In this document: in pieces, positions 38,646 through 47,304 of the stretch
How the letters are laid out: each line of letters starts with the position of its first letter
How positions within the stretch are numbered: the first letter of the stretch is position 1
Source: Saprospiraceae bacterium
Lineage (GTDB): Bacteria > Bacteroidota > Bacteroidia > Chitinophagales > Saprospiraceae
NCBI GenBank assembly: GCA_016717145.1
Contig: JADKGD010000008.1
Coordinates: 223,066-287,065, forward strand
Reading direction: 5' to 3'
Length of the DNA: 64,000 nucleotides
The notes under the pieces: generated by a model
Told to the model about the DNA's origin: nothing
Database searches by the model: none
The model's input: only the letters and a program-made list of their open reading frames with translations
Translations under genes and position numbers: made by a program

Positions 38646-39494
38646 ATGAAAAACATGTTTAAGTTTTTTTTCGTAAGTTTTTTTAGTTTAAGTTTTCTGG
38701 GTCTAAACGCTCAAATAAAGACACCCGCTGCCAGTCAGACAGCTAAACTAGAGACCATGGTTGGTCTTACCACTGTAAATATTGAATATTCACGCCCGAG
38801 TAAAAATGGTCGAAAAATTTTTGGGGATTTGGTTCCTTATGATGTTATGTGGAGAACTGGAGCCAACAAAAACTCAATAGTAACGTTTAGCGACGATGTG
38901 ATGATAGCAGGCAAAGAATTAAAAAAAGGAGCTTATTCAGTTTTTACAAAACCAGGAAAGATGACTTGGGAAGTTTATTTTTATGCTGATACTGAAAACT
39001 GGGGAGTACCTGAAAAATGGGATGACACTAAAGTAGCTGCCATGGTAACAATAACACCACAGACAGTAACTCCGGTTGAAACTTTTACCATGAATGTAGC
39101 AAATGTTGCAAGTGATTTTTTTCATTTGGAAATGACTTGGGATAATGTCAATGTACCTGTAAAAATAGAAGTACCTACGGACAAAAAAGTTTCTGCTGCT
39201 ATAACTGCTGTTATGGCTGGTCCTTCGGCCGGTGATTATTATAATGCCGCAAGATATTACAGAGAATCTAAAAAAGATTTGGTTCAGGCATTGGCGTGGA
39301 TGAATAAATCTATTGAAATGGGAAATGATAAATTTTGGGTCTTAAGACAAAAGTCTCTTATTGAAGCAGATATGGGTAAATTCAAAGAAGCCATTGCAAC
39401 AGCAAATTTATCATTGGCTAAGGCAAAAGAGGCAGCAAATAATGACTATATTAAAATGAATATGGACTCTATAGCGGCTTGGTCGAAGAAATAA
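38646..39494 (+). CDS. DUF2911 domain protein with C-terminal TPR-like helices
   Basis: A secreted 282-residue protein. After a signal peptide (residues 1-22, LGLNAQ) comes the DUF2911 core: VNIEYSRPSKNGRKIFG, LVPYDVMWRTGANKNS, GKELKKGAYSVFTKPG and NWGVPEKWDD. Residues about 195-282 are helical and TPR-like (YYNAARYYRESKKDLVQAL, GKFKEAIATANLSLAKAK). Family function is unknown; periplasmic location is likely. A strong terminator follows. Confidence 0.87.
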   Translation: MKNMFKFFFVSFFSLSFLGLNAQIKTPAASQTAKLETMVGLTTVNIEYSRPSKNGRKIFGDLVPYDVMWRTGANKNSIVTFSDDVMIAGKELKKGAYSVFTKPGKMTWEVYFYADTENWGVPEKWDDTKVAAMVTITPQTVTPVETFTMNVANVASDFFHLEMTWDNVNVPVKIEVPTDKKVSAAITAVMAGPSAGDYYNAARYYRESKKDLVQALAWMNKSIEMGNDKFWVLRQKSLIEADMGKFKEAIATANLSLAKAKEAANNDYIKMNMDSIAAWSKK

Positions 39495-39518
39495 AGTAAA
39501 GTTTAATAAAAAACCAGA

Positions 39519-39554
39519 GGGTGAATGACTGAAAAGTTTTTCACCCTTTTTTTT
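39519..39554 (+). terminator. Rho-independent terminator after the DUF2911 gene
   Basis: GGGTGAA pairs with TTCACCC and is followed by eight T residues; extra A/T pairing is possible inside the loop. Confidence 0.85.
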
Positions 39555-39595
39555 GTAAAATATGATTTTTAACAAAGCCCAAATTATATTTTTTT

Positions 39596-40219
39596 TTAAA
39601 AAGGGAAGTCGTTTGTAAGGCTATGAAAAAACTCAATGATAATTGCAGGTCTGCTTATTACAGCTATTAATATTCCGGCAATTGCACCAAAAAAATGGGC
39701 ATCATGTCCAATGTTATCCTGTTTGTTTTTATCAGCCCATGATTCATACCAAAGATATAATATACCAAAAATAATAGCAGGAACCGGAATGATGCCGTAA
39801 AGACCTAACATACTCCATGGTCTCATAAGAATAAATATAAACAATATACCCGAAACACCACCTGATGCACCAATGCTGGAATATGTGGGATTGTTGATAT
39901 GTTTATAGTAAGATGTTATATCAGCCATAATAATTACCAGTAAATAGGTACCTATAAAAAGTATACTACCGCCCATTCGGCCAAACTGGAATATAAATTC
40001 ATTTTCTACCTGAGTGCCAAATGAATATAATACGAACATATTTATAGCCAGATGCATAATATCCCCATGCAGAAAACCTGAGGTGAGCCATCGATAATAT
40101 TCCTTGTATTTTTTTTCTGCAACAGGGTAGTGTTTTAACTTGTCAAACAGGTTTTTATCATTAAAACAAAGGAAAGATATCAAACTTGTGACAATTATAA
40201 TTATCAGGGTAATGCTCAT
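39596..40219 (-). CDS. Rhomboid family intramembrane serine protease
   Basis: Membrane-embedded protease with about six spans in 207 residues. The catalytic Ser lies in SSIGASGGVSGIL (GxSG), and the partner His in GHDAHFFGAIAGIL. The early HGDIMHLAINMFVLYSFG segment supplies the conserved His/Asn of the oxyanion region. Substrates cannot be predicted. It follows rlmH by 28 bp on the same strand, so it is probably cotranscribed. Confidence 0.92.
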   Translation of the reverse strand: MSITLIIIIVTSLISFLCFNDKNLFDKLKHYPVAEKKYKEYYRWLTSGFLHGDIMHLAINMFVLYSFGTQVENEFIFQFGRMGGSILFIGTYLLVIIMADITSYYKHINNPTYSSIGASGGVSGILFIFILMRPWSMLGLYGIIPVPAIIFGILYLWYESWADKNKQDNIGHDAHFFGAIAGILIAVISRPAIIIEFFHSLTNDFPF

Positions 40220-40247
40220 ATTATGTAAATTTATGAATCAAAGGTAT

Positions 40248-40715
40248 TTAAATATTATGGTATTTTTCATTTTTAATGATGGTGTATGATCTGTATAATT
40301 GCTCAACCAGAAATAGCCTTACCATTTGGTGAGAGAATGTCATTTTCGAAAGAGAAATGAGATGGTTTGCTCGATCTCTTAGAATTTTGTGGTGACCAAA
40401 TGCTCCGCCTATTAAAAATATCACATTTTTTGAAGATTGATTCTGAAGTTTTTCGATGAAAGCCGAGAATTGAACAGAATCATATGACATGCCTTTTTCA
40501 TCCATTAGGATCAGAATATCATCGGGTTTCAATTTTGCAGCGACTACCTCGGCTTCACTTCGTAAAGTATCTTCAGGCGTTTTACCGGGTTTAACATCTT
40601 TAAGTTCCTGATAGTCAAGTTTTACATAATGAATTAACCTTTTTAAATACTTTGAAATACCTTCCATGAGGTATTGTTCATCCGTTTTTCCTATAGCCCA
40701 TATAGTTATTTTCAT
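40248..40715 (-). CDS. rlmH: 23S rRNA (pseudouridine1915-N3)-methyltransferase RlmH
   Basis: SPOUT methyltransferase that modifies helix 69 of 23S rRNA in assembled 70S ribosomes. The 155 residues match length and ends of the family. The trefoil-knot AdoMet site is FLIGGAFGHH followed by LSLSKMTFSHQMVRLFLVEQLYRSYTII, and the C-terminus YHN is the typical RlmH tail. It diverges from the Nudix-like regulator. Confidence 0.96.
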   Translation of the reverse strand: MKITIWAIGKTDEQYLMEGISKYLKRLIHYVKLDYQELKDVKPGKTPEDTLRSEAEVVAAKLKPDDILILMDEKGMSYDSVQFSAFIEKLQNQSSKNVIFLIGGAFGHHKILRDRANHLISLSKMTFSHQMVRLFLVEQLYRSYTIIKNEKYHNI

Positions 40716-40789
40716 ATCGAATATTGTTTTGACTTGAAAAATAGGTTAAAAGCTTGGATGAATTTTTATTACTACTTATCTTCACCCTG

Positions 40790-40797
40790 CAAAAGTA
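40790..40797 (-). promoter_or_regulatory. -7 element upstream of rlmH
   Basis: Minus strand TACTTTTG (TAnnTTTG), about 75 bp before the rlmH start and only 9 bp before the divergent Nudix-like gene. The two promoters must overlap, so the divergent gene product could influence rlmH. Confidence 0.5.
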
Positions 40798-40805
40798 AAA
40801 GATAA

Positions 40806-41531
40806 ATGACCAATAAGGCTAGTGACAATATAAATATTTGGTTAACCCAGATTAATAATGATTTCAAAGCCGCTGTCTCAGTAGATTGTGTCATATTTGG
40901 TTACGATAATGATGCATTAAAAATCCTGGTAGGTCAATGTGATATGCCGCCTTACGAACATGAATTTTCATTACTAGGGGATATTGTTCGTCCGGATGAA
41001 ACTACTGACGATGCAGCTAAAAGGGTCTTATATCATAAAACTGGATTTACTGATGTATTTCTTGAGCAGGTTCAAGTATTTAGTGCACTAAAAAGACACC
41101 CATTAGGTAGAGTGATTACTGTGGCTTATTATTCATTGATAGAAATTGATGAGAATCATTTGCTCCACCTTGAAAAAAACCCAAAAATAGCTTGGATAAA
41201 TGTCGATGAAATCACTTCACTTGCTTTTGATCATTTTGAAATCATGCATTCATGTCTTAAAAAGATGCAAAAACAAATCAGAGAAAGACCTATAGGTTTT
41301 AATTTGTTGCCTGAAAAATTTAGTTTGTTGCAGTTGCAATGTCTTTATGAAGTAGTGCTAAATATAAAACTGGATAAACGTAACTTCAGAAGGAAACTAA
41401 ATGCTTTGGGTATTTTAAAAGACATAGGTGAAATACAGGAATCTGTTTCTCATCGGCCTGCCAGGCTTTACAATTTTGACAAATCAGTTTATGAAAAAAT
41501 GAAAAAAACAGGATTTAATTTTGATTTGTAA
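40806..41531 (+). CDS. NrtR-like regulator: degenerate Nudix domain plus winged helix
   Basis: A 241-residue protein with an N-terminal Nudix fold (FKAAVSVDCVIFGYDND ... KRHPLGRVITVAYYSLIE) and a C-terminal winged-helix DNA-binding domain (NLLPEKFSLLQLQCLYEVVL ... KRNFRRKLNALGIL ... GRPARLYNF-like ending). The Nudix box reads GDIVRPDETTDDAAKRVLYHKTGF; the catalytic REXXEE is replaced by KRVLYHK, so hydrolase activity is unlikely. NrtR proteins of this build sense ADP-ribose and control NAD or sugar genes. The ligand here is unknown, and no sugar or NAD genes are adjacent. Confidence 0.8.
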   Translation: MTNKASDNINIWLTQINNDFKAAVSVDCVIFGYDNDALKILVGQCDMPPYEHEFSLLGDIVRPDETTDDAAKRVLYHKTGFTDVFLEQVQVFSALKRHPLGRVITVAYYSLIEIDENHLLHLEKNPKIAWINVDEITSLAFDHFEIMHSCLKKMQKQIRERPIGFNLLPEKFSLLQLQCLYEVVLNIKLDKRNFRRKLNALGILKDIGEIQESVSHRPARLYNFDKSVYEKMKKTGFNFDL

Positions 41532-41792
41532 AATTGGATGTACTTTTAACTAGGTTTTTAATTACTATAAAAACACATCAAAATCATTAAATATGAAGCG
41601 TACAATTTCAGAAAAAAGAAGCACTTACAATTGAGCATAGCAGGAAGAAAAATCCTTATTGGAAAATGAGATATTGAAATAAAGGAATATTTGGGCAGAC
41701 TGCTTTATTATTTTTATAAAAGCCAAAATGCAATTTGAATGAATTAATGTAATATTATTAAGAGAGAAAAATAACTTTTTACAAAAATGTAT

Positions 41793-41800
41793 TATCTTTG
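41793..41800 (+). promoter_or_regulatory. -7 element before the octanucleotide-repeat micro-ORF
   Basis: TATCTTTG, full TAnnTTTG match, 28 bp before the ATG at 41829. No TTG stands at the -33 distance. Confidence 0.45.
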
Positions 41801-41828
41801 GTTTTGAAGACAACAATAAAAATTGAAA

Positions 41829-42058
41829 ATGATCAATTTATCCAGCTATCCAGCTATCCAGCTATCCAGCTAAAATAGTACAATCCTATGGAAAGGAATA
41901 TTATCAATCTGTTTTCAATAATGTATGTGAATTTATTGAATCAAATGTCGAGCACCCTTTGGGATTTACATGATAAGTTTGGATTTAGTACATATTCTTT
42001 TCGAAAGGATATGACTAATATTAAGAATTTTATTCATCATATGAAATATGCAAACTAA
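41829..42058 (+). pseudogene. Micro-ORF interrupted by an octanucleotide tandem repeat
   Basis: ATG at 41829 is followed, three codons later, by four copies of TATCCAGC. With four copies the frame stops right after the repeat (14 codons). With two or five copies it would continue through AKIVQSYGKEYYQSVF and CEFIESNVEHP to a stop near 41973. A further overlapping frame (41945-42058) encodes LWDLHDKFGFSTYSFRKDM and ends in HHMKYAN, and one base in the CCCTTTGGG run would link it. The family is not recognised. It has its own promoter-like element. Confidence 0.35.
41839..41870. repeat. Tandem octanucleotide repeat, (TATCCAGC)x4
   Basis: Four perfect, uninterrupted copies of an 8-bp unit, placed directly after a start codon. 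Because 8 is not divisible by 3, each gain or loss changes the reading frame. Confidence 0.9.
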
Positions 42059-42158
42059 ATAGATTTTTTATATCAAATATCTGGATAAAACATTAATAAA
42101 GTTAAGCACCTGTTTTACGTTTAATCTTTATTTATTACTTTCATTAAATATACATAAA

Positions 42159-42638
42159 ATGAACAAATTAAAATATTTTGTAGTGTCAATTGCCGTTATC
42201 ATATCAGCGGCTTTTATTTATTCGTGCGCAAAAGAAAATAATTCAAATGCTAAAGCGAACATTGATCCTAAAGTTGAGTTAAGGGCAACAAATTATATTG
42301 GTGAGTTTATTAATGGACTTCCAGTAATTACAGTAAATGAAAATGATATGATTTCTGCATGGGAAACATTTCTAAGTAATCAGGATATTGAAGCAGATTT
42401 TACTACGGTAGCGATTGAACAATATGGCAGTGAATATTATGTTGTAGCAAGGGGAAATTCCGTTAAATCTACTAGAAAAGTAATAATCGATGTAAATGGT
42501 ACGGATTTAATTGGTGATGTAACGGTCACTTGTACTTCTACAGGGGCTTGCGCCACTTCGACAAAATGTGTACCGACTGGTATGACGTGTACAGCTTGTG
42601 ACGGATCTGGAACTTGCAGTAAAACTGTATCCAACTAA
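42159..42638 (+). CDS. Hypothetical lipoprotein with Cys-rich tail
   Basis: A 159-residue lipoprotein: signal peptide with lipobox FIYSC (Cys at about residue 23), an Asn/Lys-rich spacer, a central domain (ELRATNYIGEFINGLP ... YGSEYYVVARGNS), and a C-terminal region with six Cys within 30 residues (CTSTGACATSTKC and CTACDGSGTC). The Cys spacing suggests disulfide knots or metal binding, but no family is recognised. It is followed by its own terminator. Confidence 0.65.
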   Translation: MNKLKYFVVSIAVIISAAFIYSCAKENNSNAKANIDPKVELRATNYIGEFINGLPVITVNENDMISAWETFLSNQDIEADFTTVAIEQYGSEYYVVARGNSVKSTRKVIIDVNGTDLIGDVTVTCTSTGACATSTKCVPTGMTCTACDGSGTCSKTVSN

Positions 42639-42723
42639 TAATATTATTAATTGACTTAAAAATTCTTTTAATATAATTGATTTTACATAGATAGTATTTA
42701 GAATTTTTATGGTTTTGATTTAC

Positions 42724-42767
42724 ACATATCCGAATGCATCATATATGGTGGAATCGGATATGTTTTT
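42724..42767 (+). terminator. Terminator after the Cys-rich lipoprotein
   Basis: CATATCCGA pairs perfectly with TCGGATATG across a 20-nt loop, followed by five T residues. It ends just before the stop codon of the convergent PLP enzyme gene. Confidence 0.75.
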
Positions 42768-42772
42768 AAGAT

Positions 42773-43963
42773 TTATTTTTGTGTTGATTCATGTATACGC
42801 TCATATCTTGTCCAAGGCATTGCCAGATCTTCAATAAGAAACTCAGCACTTTCAAGCCCAATATATAATCTTACCACAGACCAATGGATAGGCGAATCAG
42901 GCAATCCCTGGCACTTCATGAAATGCAATACTCGGAATCATTAAGGACTCGTAGCCACCCCAGGAAACAGCCATTAAAAAACGTTTGACAGACCTTACAA
43001 AACGCATCACAGCTTCTTTATCCTCTGCCTTCAGCTTTATCGTAATGAGTCCACCACAGCCGGTCATTTGCTTTGCTGCCAATTCATATTGTCCAAATGA
43101 TGGATGTAGTGGGAAATACAATTTTTCGACTTTTGGGTGCTTGTATAAAAATCAGCTATTTTTTTTGCCGTTAGATCAGACTGTATAACTCTTAGGTTTA
43201 AGGTGCGCAAGCCACGGATAATGAGTCCGGCATCATGTGGTGAAATAGTCAGACCAAGTGTCATGATTTCTGAGTCAAATATTTTTTTAATCATGGCTGA
43301 CTTTCCACATATGACACCTGCTATTACATCACTATGTCCGTTCAGATACTTGGTGGCTGAGTGCACTACGATGTCAATGCCAAATGTGATTGGGCGTTGA
43401 AATATAGGTGAAGCATGACTATTGTCAATGATGGTAACGAGGTTATGGGCTTTTGCCAGATCCGAACATGCACGTAAATCCTGGATGTCAAAAGTCAAGG
43501 TATTGGGACTTTCAAGATACAAAACAGTTGTATTTGATTTAATTGCTGCTTTAATTGCTGTCATGTCTCTTCCATCCACAAAGCTGTATTCGACTCCAAA
43601 TTTTGGGAGAAGTCTGGATATTAATTTATATGTCCAGCTATATGGTTTTTGTACACATATGATGTGATCTCCCATCTTTACATTGGCCAATACCGCAGCC
43701 GAAACAGCTGCTGCACCACTTCCGACTACCAGACAATCTTCAGCATCTTCCAAAGCAGCTATTTTTTGACGCAGAATGGCTACAGTGGGGTTATTTCCCC
43801 GGGTGTAAATGTGGTGTGTTAGTTCGTCCGCAAATGCCATTCTCATATCTTCAACAGTATCAAAAACAAAATTGCTTGATTGAATGATCGGAGGAGCCAC
43901 TGCATTAAAATATGACGTCCTGTCTTCACCAAGATGGGTCAAAATTTCATTTATATCTTTCAT
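42773..43963 (-). CDS. Cystathionine gamma-synthase/lyase-type PLP enzyme (two one-base frameshifts)
   Basis: Cys/Met-metabolism PLP-dependent enzyme (fold type I). The long frame 43064-43963 has RGNNPTVAILRQKIAALE, the cofactor-contacting CLVVGSGAAAVSAA, IDNSHASPIF and the Schiff-base Lys in HSATKYLNGHSDV. A second frame (42897-43121) continues with LYFPLHPSFGQYELAAKQM and GCGGLITI; a third continues with LPDSPIHWSVVRLYIGLES to a TAA at 42773. One T missing from the run at 43147-43151 and one extra G at 42906-42908 explain both breaks, and repair gives about 396 residues, the family's normal length. Synthase versus lyase cannot be decided. Confidence 0.85.
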
Positions 43964-44091
43964 GTATCTATTTTTATGAGTATTTTAGAGATCTGACGTT
44001 TTACGCTTTATGGTTGGATGGAAGGAATTTATCTAATCACTCAAGTTCATTTCAACTGTTGAATTTCTTTTTTGTAATGGCATATAATGTC

Positions 44092-44099
44092 CAAAGTTA
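44092..44099 (-). promoter_or_regulatory. -7 element upstream of the cystathionine-type enzyme
   Basis: Minus strand TAACTTTG (TAnnTTTG), about 128 bp before the start codon, leaving a long leader in which no clear structure was seen. Confidence 0.4.
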
Positions 44100-44157
44100 A
44101 TATTTTAGGTAGTTTTACATTGGTTTTTTATCAAATTGAAAGCTAAATATTTTCCGA

Positions 44158-44976
44158 ATGGTTAAATCTATCACCAGCCTGGTAAATCCTTTGATTAAAG
44201 AGGTAGTTTATTTGAGCGAAAAGTCGAAGGCAAGAAAGGAATCAGGTAGCTTTATTGTAGAAGGCCGTAAGGAAATATTAATGGCCATTAAGGCAGGGTT
44301 TAAGCCAATGACGATGATTTTTAATCCTTCAATTGTCATTTATAATACGTTGCTGGAAGAATTTGGGAATGTCATTTTTGACATCGAGATGGTTGAAGTA
44401 ACCAATCAGGTGTATAACAAAATTGCTTACAGGGAAGGTACGGAAGGCGTAATTGCGATTTTCAAATCTATAAATCTCGAGCTTAAAGATGTGAAGTTAA
44501 AAACTGACAACCCACTTATTCTGATTGCTGAAGCTCCTGAAAAACCCGGTAATATTGGCGCTTTAATGCGAACAGCTGATGCTGCAGGGGTAGATCTGTT
44601 CATTTTGGCAAATCCCAATACGGATATTTTTAACCCAAACATCATAAGATCAAGTGTTGGCTGCGTGTTCACTAATCATGTGGTATCGGCATCAACAAAT
44701 GACATAATTGTATTTCTTAAAAATAATAATATAAAAATTTATTGTGCTTCAATAACAGCATCCTCAACATCATGCTATGATGAAGACTTTACTGGGGCTA
44801 CTGCAATTGTAGTAGGCACTGAATCCAGTGGTTTAAGCATGGATTGGATTAAATCGGCTGATGTTAACATCATGATACCTATGAAAGGCCAAATAGATTC
44901 TATGAATGTATCAGTAAGTGCTGCAATTTTGATCTTTGAAGCCGTTCGTCAGAGAATTGAAAAATTTAATGTTTAA
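44158..44976 (+). CDS. TrmH/SpoU family RNA 2'-O-methyltransferase
   Basis: SPOUT-class methyltransferase, RlmB-like, acting on rRNA or tRNA. The 272 residues contain an N-terminal substrate-binding domain (KARKESGSFIVEGRKEI) and the three SpoU motifs: PEKPGNIGALMRTADAAGVD, VVGTESSGLSMDW and IPMKGQIDSMNVSVSAAILIFE. The catalytic Arg and the Asn/Ser of the knot are conserved. The modified nucleotide cannot be fixed from sequence. Monocistronic, divergent from the PLP enzyme. Confidence 0.93.
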   Translation: MVKSITSLVNPLIKEVVYLSEKSKARKESGSFIVEGRKEILMAIKAGFKPMTMIFNPSIVIYNTLLEEFGNVIFDIEMVEVTNQVYNKIAYREGTEGVIAIFKSINLELKDVKLKTDNPLILIAEAPEKPGNIGALMRTADAAGVDLFILANPNTDIFNPNIIRSSVGCVFTNHVVSASTNDIIVFLKNNNIKIYCASITASSTSCYDEDFTGATAIVVGTESSGLSMDWIKSADVNIMIPMKGQIDSMNVSVSAAILIFEAVRQRIEKFNV

Positions 44977-45114
44977 TGGATGTATTTATTGTTTACATAA
45001 AGCATACAAAAGTCTATTAATGAATGATTTATATGTCTTTAATTGCTTTTTATATTGAGCAATATCAAATAGATTGAAACATGCATCATCATTTAACAAA
45101 TAAACATTTCAATT

Positions 45115-45144
45115 TTGAAACAGTCAGAGATTTTCTTAGCTTTG
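45115..45144 (+). promoter_or_regulatory. Consensus Bacteroidota promoter (TTG-N19-TAGCTTTG)
   Basis: TTG at 45115-45117, exactly 19 nt, then TAGCTTTG at 45137-45144: a perfect match to the -33/-7 consensus. It lies 19 bp before the start of the four-gene envelope operon. Confidence 0.8.
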
Positions 45145-45163
45145 TGCCACATTAAGCTGATGC

Positions 45164-45463
45164 ATGACTAACTTACTTATATTTTTTTTAATAGGTACTT
45201 TTGTTGGACTTTTATTTCTAAATCTGTATTTTAGAATTAAAGTTCTTAAAATATATAAAATTCTCACAGTAAATAAGATAGAGTTTGACTCGTCTCATTT
45301 TTTTAATGCGAAAAAGATGGAAATTGAAGTTCTTTCAAAATACCCATCTTTTAAAAACGAAATACTAAGTTTTACGGGGCATGTTAAGAAATCAATTTTT
45401 TTAGCGGTAATCCTCGTTATTCTTATTACTATTATGGGTTTTATATTAAGATTTACAATATAA
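45164..45463 (+). CDS. Small membrane protein of unknown family
   Basis: A 99-residue protein with two membrane helices, near residues 4-22 (LLIFFLIGTFVGLLFLNLYF) and 75-97 (SIFLAVILVILITIMGFIL), separated by a charged domain (KIEFDSSHFFNAKKMEIEVL). No family recognised. First gene of an apparent operon with an excellent promoter; the next start lies 12 bp downstream. Confidence 0.6.
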   Translation: MTNLLIFFLIGTFVGLLFLNLYFRIKVLKIYKILTVNKIEFDSSHFFNAKKMEIEVLSKYPSFKNEILSFTGHVKKSIFLAVILVILITIMGFILRFTI

Positions 45464-45475
45464 ATAATTGCAGGA

Positions 45476-46435
45476 TTGAAGATAGGATTGGTTGGGTTAG
45501 GTCATTTGGGTAAAATTCATCTCAAATGTTTATTGAATACAAATTTTGAATTTGTTGGTTTTTATGATACTGATAGAGTGCTTAGTGCCACTATGGCAGA
45601 AATGCATCAGATTGAGTCATTTGAAAGTTTGGAGGCATTGATAGCTGCTGTGGAGTGTGTAGACATTGTTAGTCCAACAACATATCATTATGAAATCGCA
45701 AAACAAGCTATCATTGCTGGCAAACATGTATTTATAGAAAAACCCCTAACTGAGACGTTGGATCAGGCAGATGAATTGGTACAATTGGCGCATAAATATG
45801 GCGTTAAAGTGCAGGTAGGTCATGTCGAACGGTATAATCCTGCGATCAGATCATTGTCAAATATTCAATTCAAACCGAAATTTATTGAAGGTCACAGATT
45901 GGCCATCTTCAATCCTAGAGGCACTGATGTTTCGGTTGTACTTGACCTTATGATTCACGATCTGGATATTATCTTAAACATGGTGAAGAGTGAGGTAAAA
46001 GAAGTTCGAGCCAATGGCGTTTGTATTGTCAGCAAAACACCTGATATTTGCAATGCCCGTATAGAATTTGAAAATGGAACAGTTGTAAATTTGACTGCAA
46101 GCCGGATTAGTCTTAAGAATATGCGCAAAATTCGCATATTTCAGGATGATGCATATATAAGCCTTGATTTTCTTGATAAAGAAGCTCAAGTCGTTAAAAT
46201 AGAAGAAAACGTTGAGGGTGATGATTTTTCCGGAATGACCATACAAACAAAAGACGGTTTGAAACGTATTATAATAGAAGCACCCACTATTATGCAAAAC
46301 AATGCCATTGAAGAAGAGTTAAATGACTTTTACAATGCCGTCGTACATAACACGAATGTTTTGGTAACCATCGAAGATGGATACAAGGCTTTAAAGTTGG
46401 CACAGATCATTGAGCGCAAAATGAATGAAACATGA
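45476..46435 (+). CDS. Gfo/Idh/MocA family oxidoreductase (TTG start)
   Basis: NAD(P)-dependent sugar-type dehydrogenase of 319 residues. The Rossmann motif GLVGLGHLGKIH is at residues 3-14, with the EKPLTETLDQADEL motif (catalytic Lys) at about residue 93 and GHVERYNPAIR after it. The start is a TTG at 45476, because the canonical MKIGLVGLG begins there and no ATG or GTG lies upstream in frame. It overlaps the next gene by four bases (ATGA). The operon context with a sugar-phosphate transferase suggests nucleotide-sugar modification, which is inferred. Confidence 0.88.
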   Translation: MKIGLVGLGHLGKIHLKCLLNTNFEFVGFYDTDRVLSATMAEMHQIESFESLEALIAAVECVDIVSPTTYHYEIAKQAIIAGKHVFIEKPLTETLDQADELVQLAHKYGVKVQVGHVERYNPAIRSLSNIQFKPKFIEGHRLAIFNPRGTDVSVVLDLMIHDLDIILNMVKSEVKEVRANGVCIVSKTPDICNARIEFENGTVVNLTASRISLKNMRKIRIFQDDAYISLDFLDKEAQVVKIEENVEGDDFSGMTIQTKDGLKRIIIEAPTIMQNNAIEEELNDFYNAVVHNTNVLVTIEDGYKALKLAQIIERKMNET

Positions 46436-47298
46436 AAGATTGTCTAAAAGTAATACTATCATTACTAAGCATCGTATTTATTGGATCATGTTCACTTACT
46501 GATAATGAAATGCCGGTACCAGCCTTTATTAGTATTACAGAAGTTAAGGTAAAGGCACCTAAAGGTCCGGAATTTGATACACATAAAATAACGGATATTT
46601 GGGTTTTTGTAGATGGCCAGATTATTGGAATTTTCCCAATGCCGGCCGATAGGATTCCATTGGAGTTAGTTGGTAATAATGATGTTGAACTAATGTTTTT
46701 AGCAGGTATCAGGAATAATGGCATGAACGACACGCCTGTTTTTTATCCTTTTTATCAAACAATTAAAAAGGTAATTTCGCCTAAAGCCAATCAAATAATT
46801 GAGATGGCATTGGAATTTGAATATGTAAGTACGGCCTTAATTCCACTTAATGAAAGCTTTGAAATAGGGAATCAGCTTTCTTATGATATGGATAATAATG
46901 TTATGACATATTTGACAATAAATAACGAAAATGCATCTTTAGGAAAAAATTCAGGGTTAGCGTCACTTACGGGTAATCAGACTTTTTTTGAAGTAGGGAC
47001 TGAATCGGCAGTTAGGGAAACTCAAAACGCCAGAGGTTCCAGTTACATCGAATTTGATTATAAAGGTGAGGGTGAAATTTCGGTAGGCATAGCAAAAACG
47101 AGGAATGGATTTACGCAAAAGGAGTACCTGCTATTTGTCCCCGGCAAATCGGAATGGAACAAAATATATGTAGATGCCACAGATAAACTTTCTCCAAGAG
47201 ACTATGATGAATATAGAATAATTTTGGGATTTAGAAAAACGGGTTCCAGTGCTGTATCAAAAATATATATTGACAATGTAAAACATGTTCATTTTTGA
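46432..47298 (+). CDS. Hypothetical lipoprotein in an envelope operon
   Basis: A 288-residue lipoprotein with lipobox FIGSC (Cys at about residue 20). An N-terminal beta-rich domain (ITDIWVFVDGQIIGIFPMP) is followed by a jelly-roll-like second half (FEIGNQLSYDMDNN ... GSSYIEFDYKGEGEISVGI ... YRIILGFRKTG), which resembles carbohydrate-binding folds. The family is not firmly recognised. Translationally coupled to the upstream oxidoreductase and 6 bp from the glycosylphosphotransferase gene. Confidence 0.68.
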   Translation: MKDCLKVILSLLSIVFIGSCSLTDNEMPVPAFISITEVKVKAPKGPEFDTHKITDIWVFVDGQIIGIFPMPADRIPLELVGNNDVELMFLAGIRNNGMNDTPVFYPFYQTIKKVISPKANQIIEMALEFEYVSTALIPLNESFEIGNQLSYDMDNNVMTYLTINNENASLGKNSGLASLTGNQTFFEVGTESAVRETQNARGSSYIEFDYKGEGEISVGIAKTRNGFTQKEYLLFVPGKSEWNKIYVDATDKLSPRDYDEYRIILGFRKTGSSAVSKIYIDNVKHVHF

Positions 47299-47304
47299 TC
47301 ATTG

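Noticed and set aside
41625..41816. 63-codon minus-strand frame before the octanucleotide repeat
   Set aside because: Low-complexity, Phe/Ile/Lys/Ser-rich sequence from AT-rich DNA, no signals, and it overlaps the promoter-like element on the other strand.
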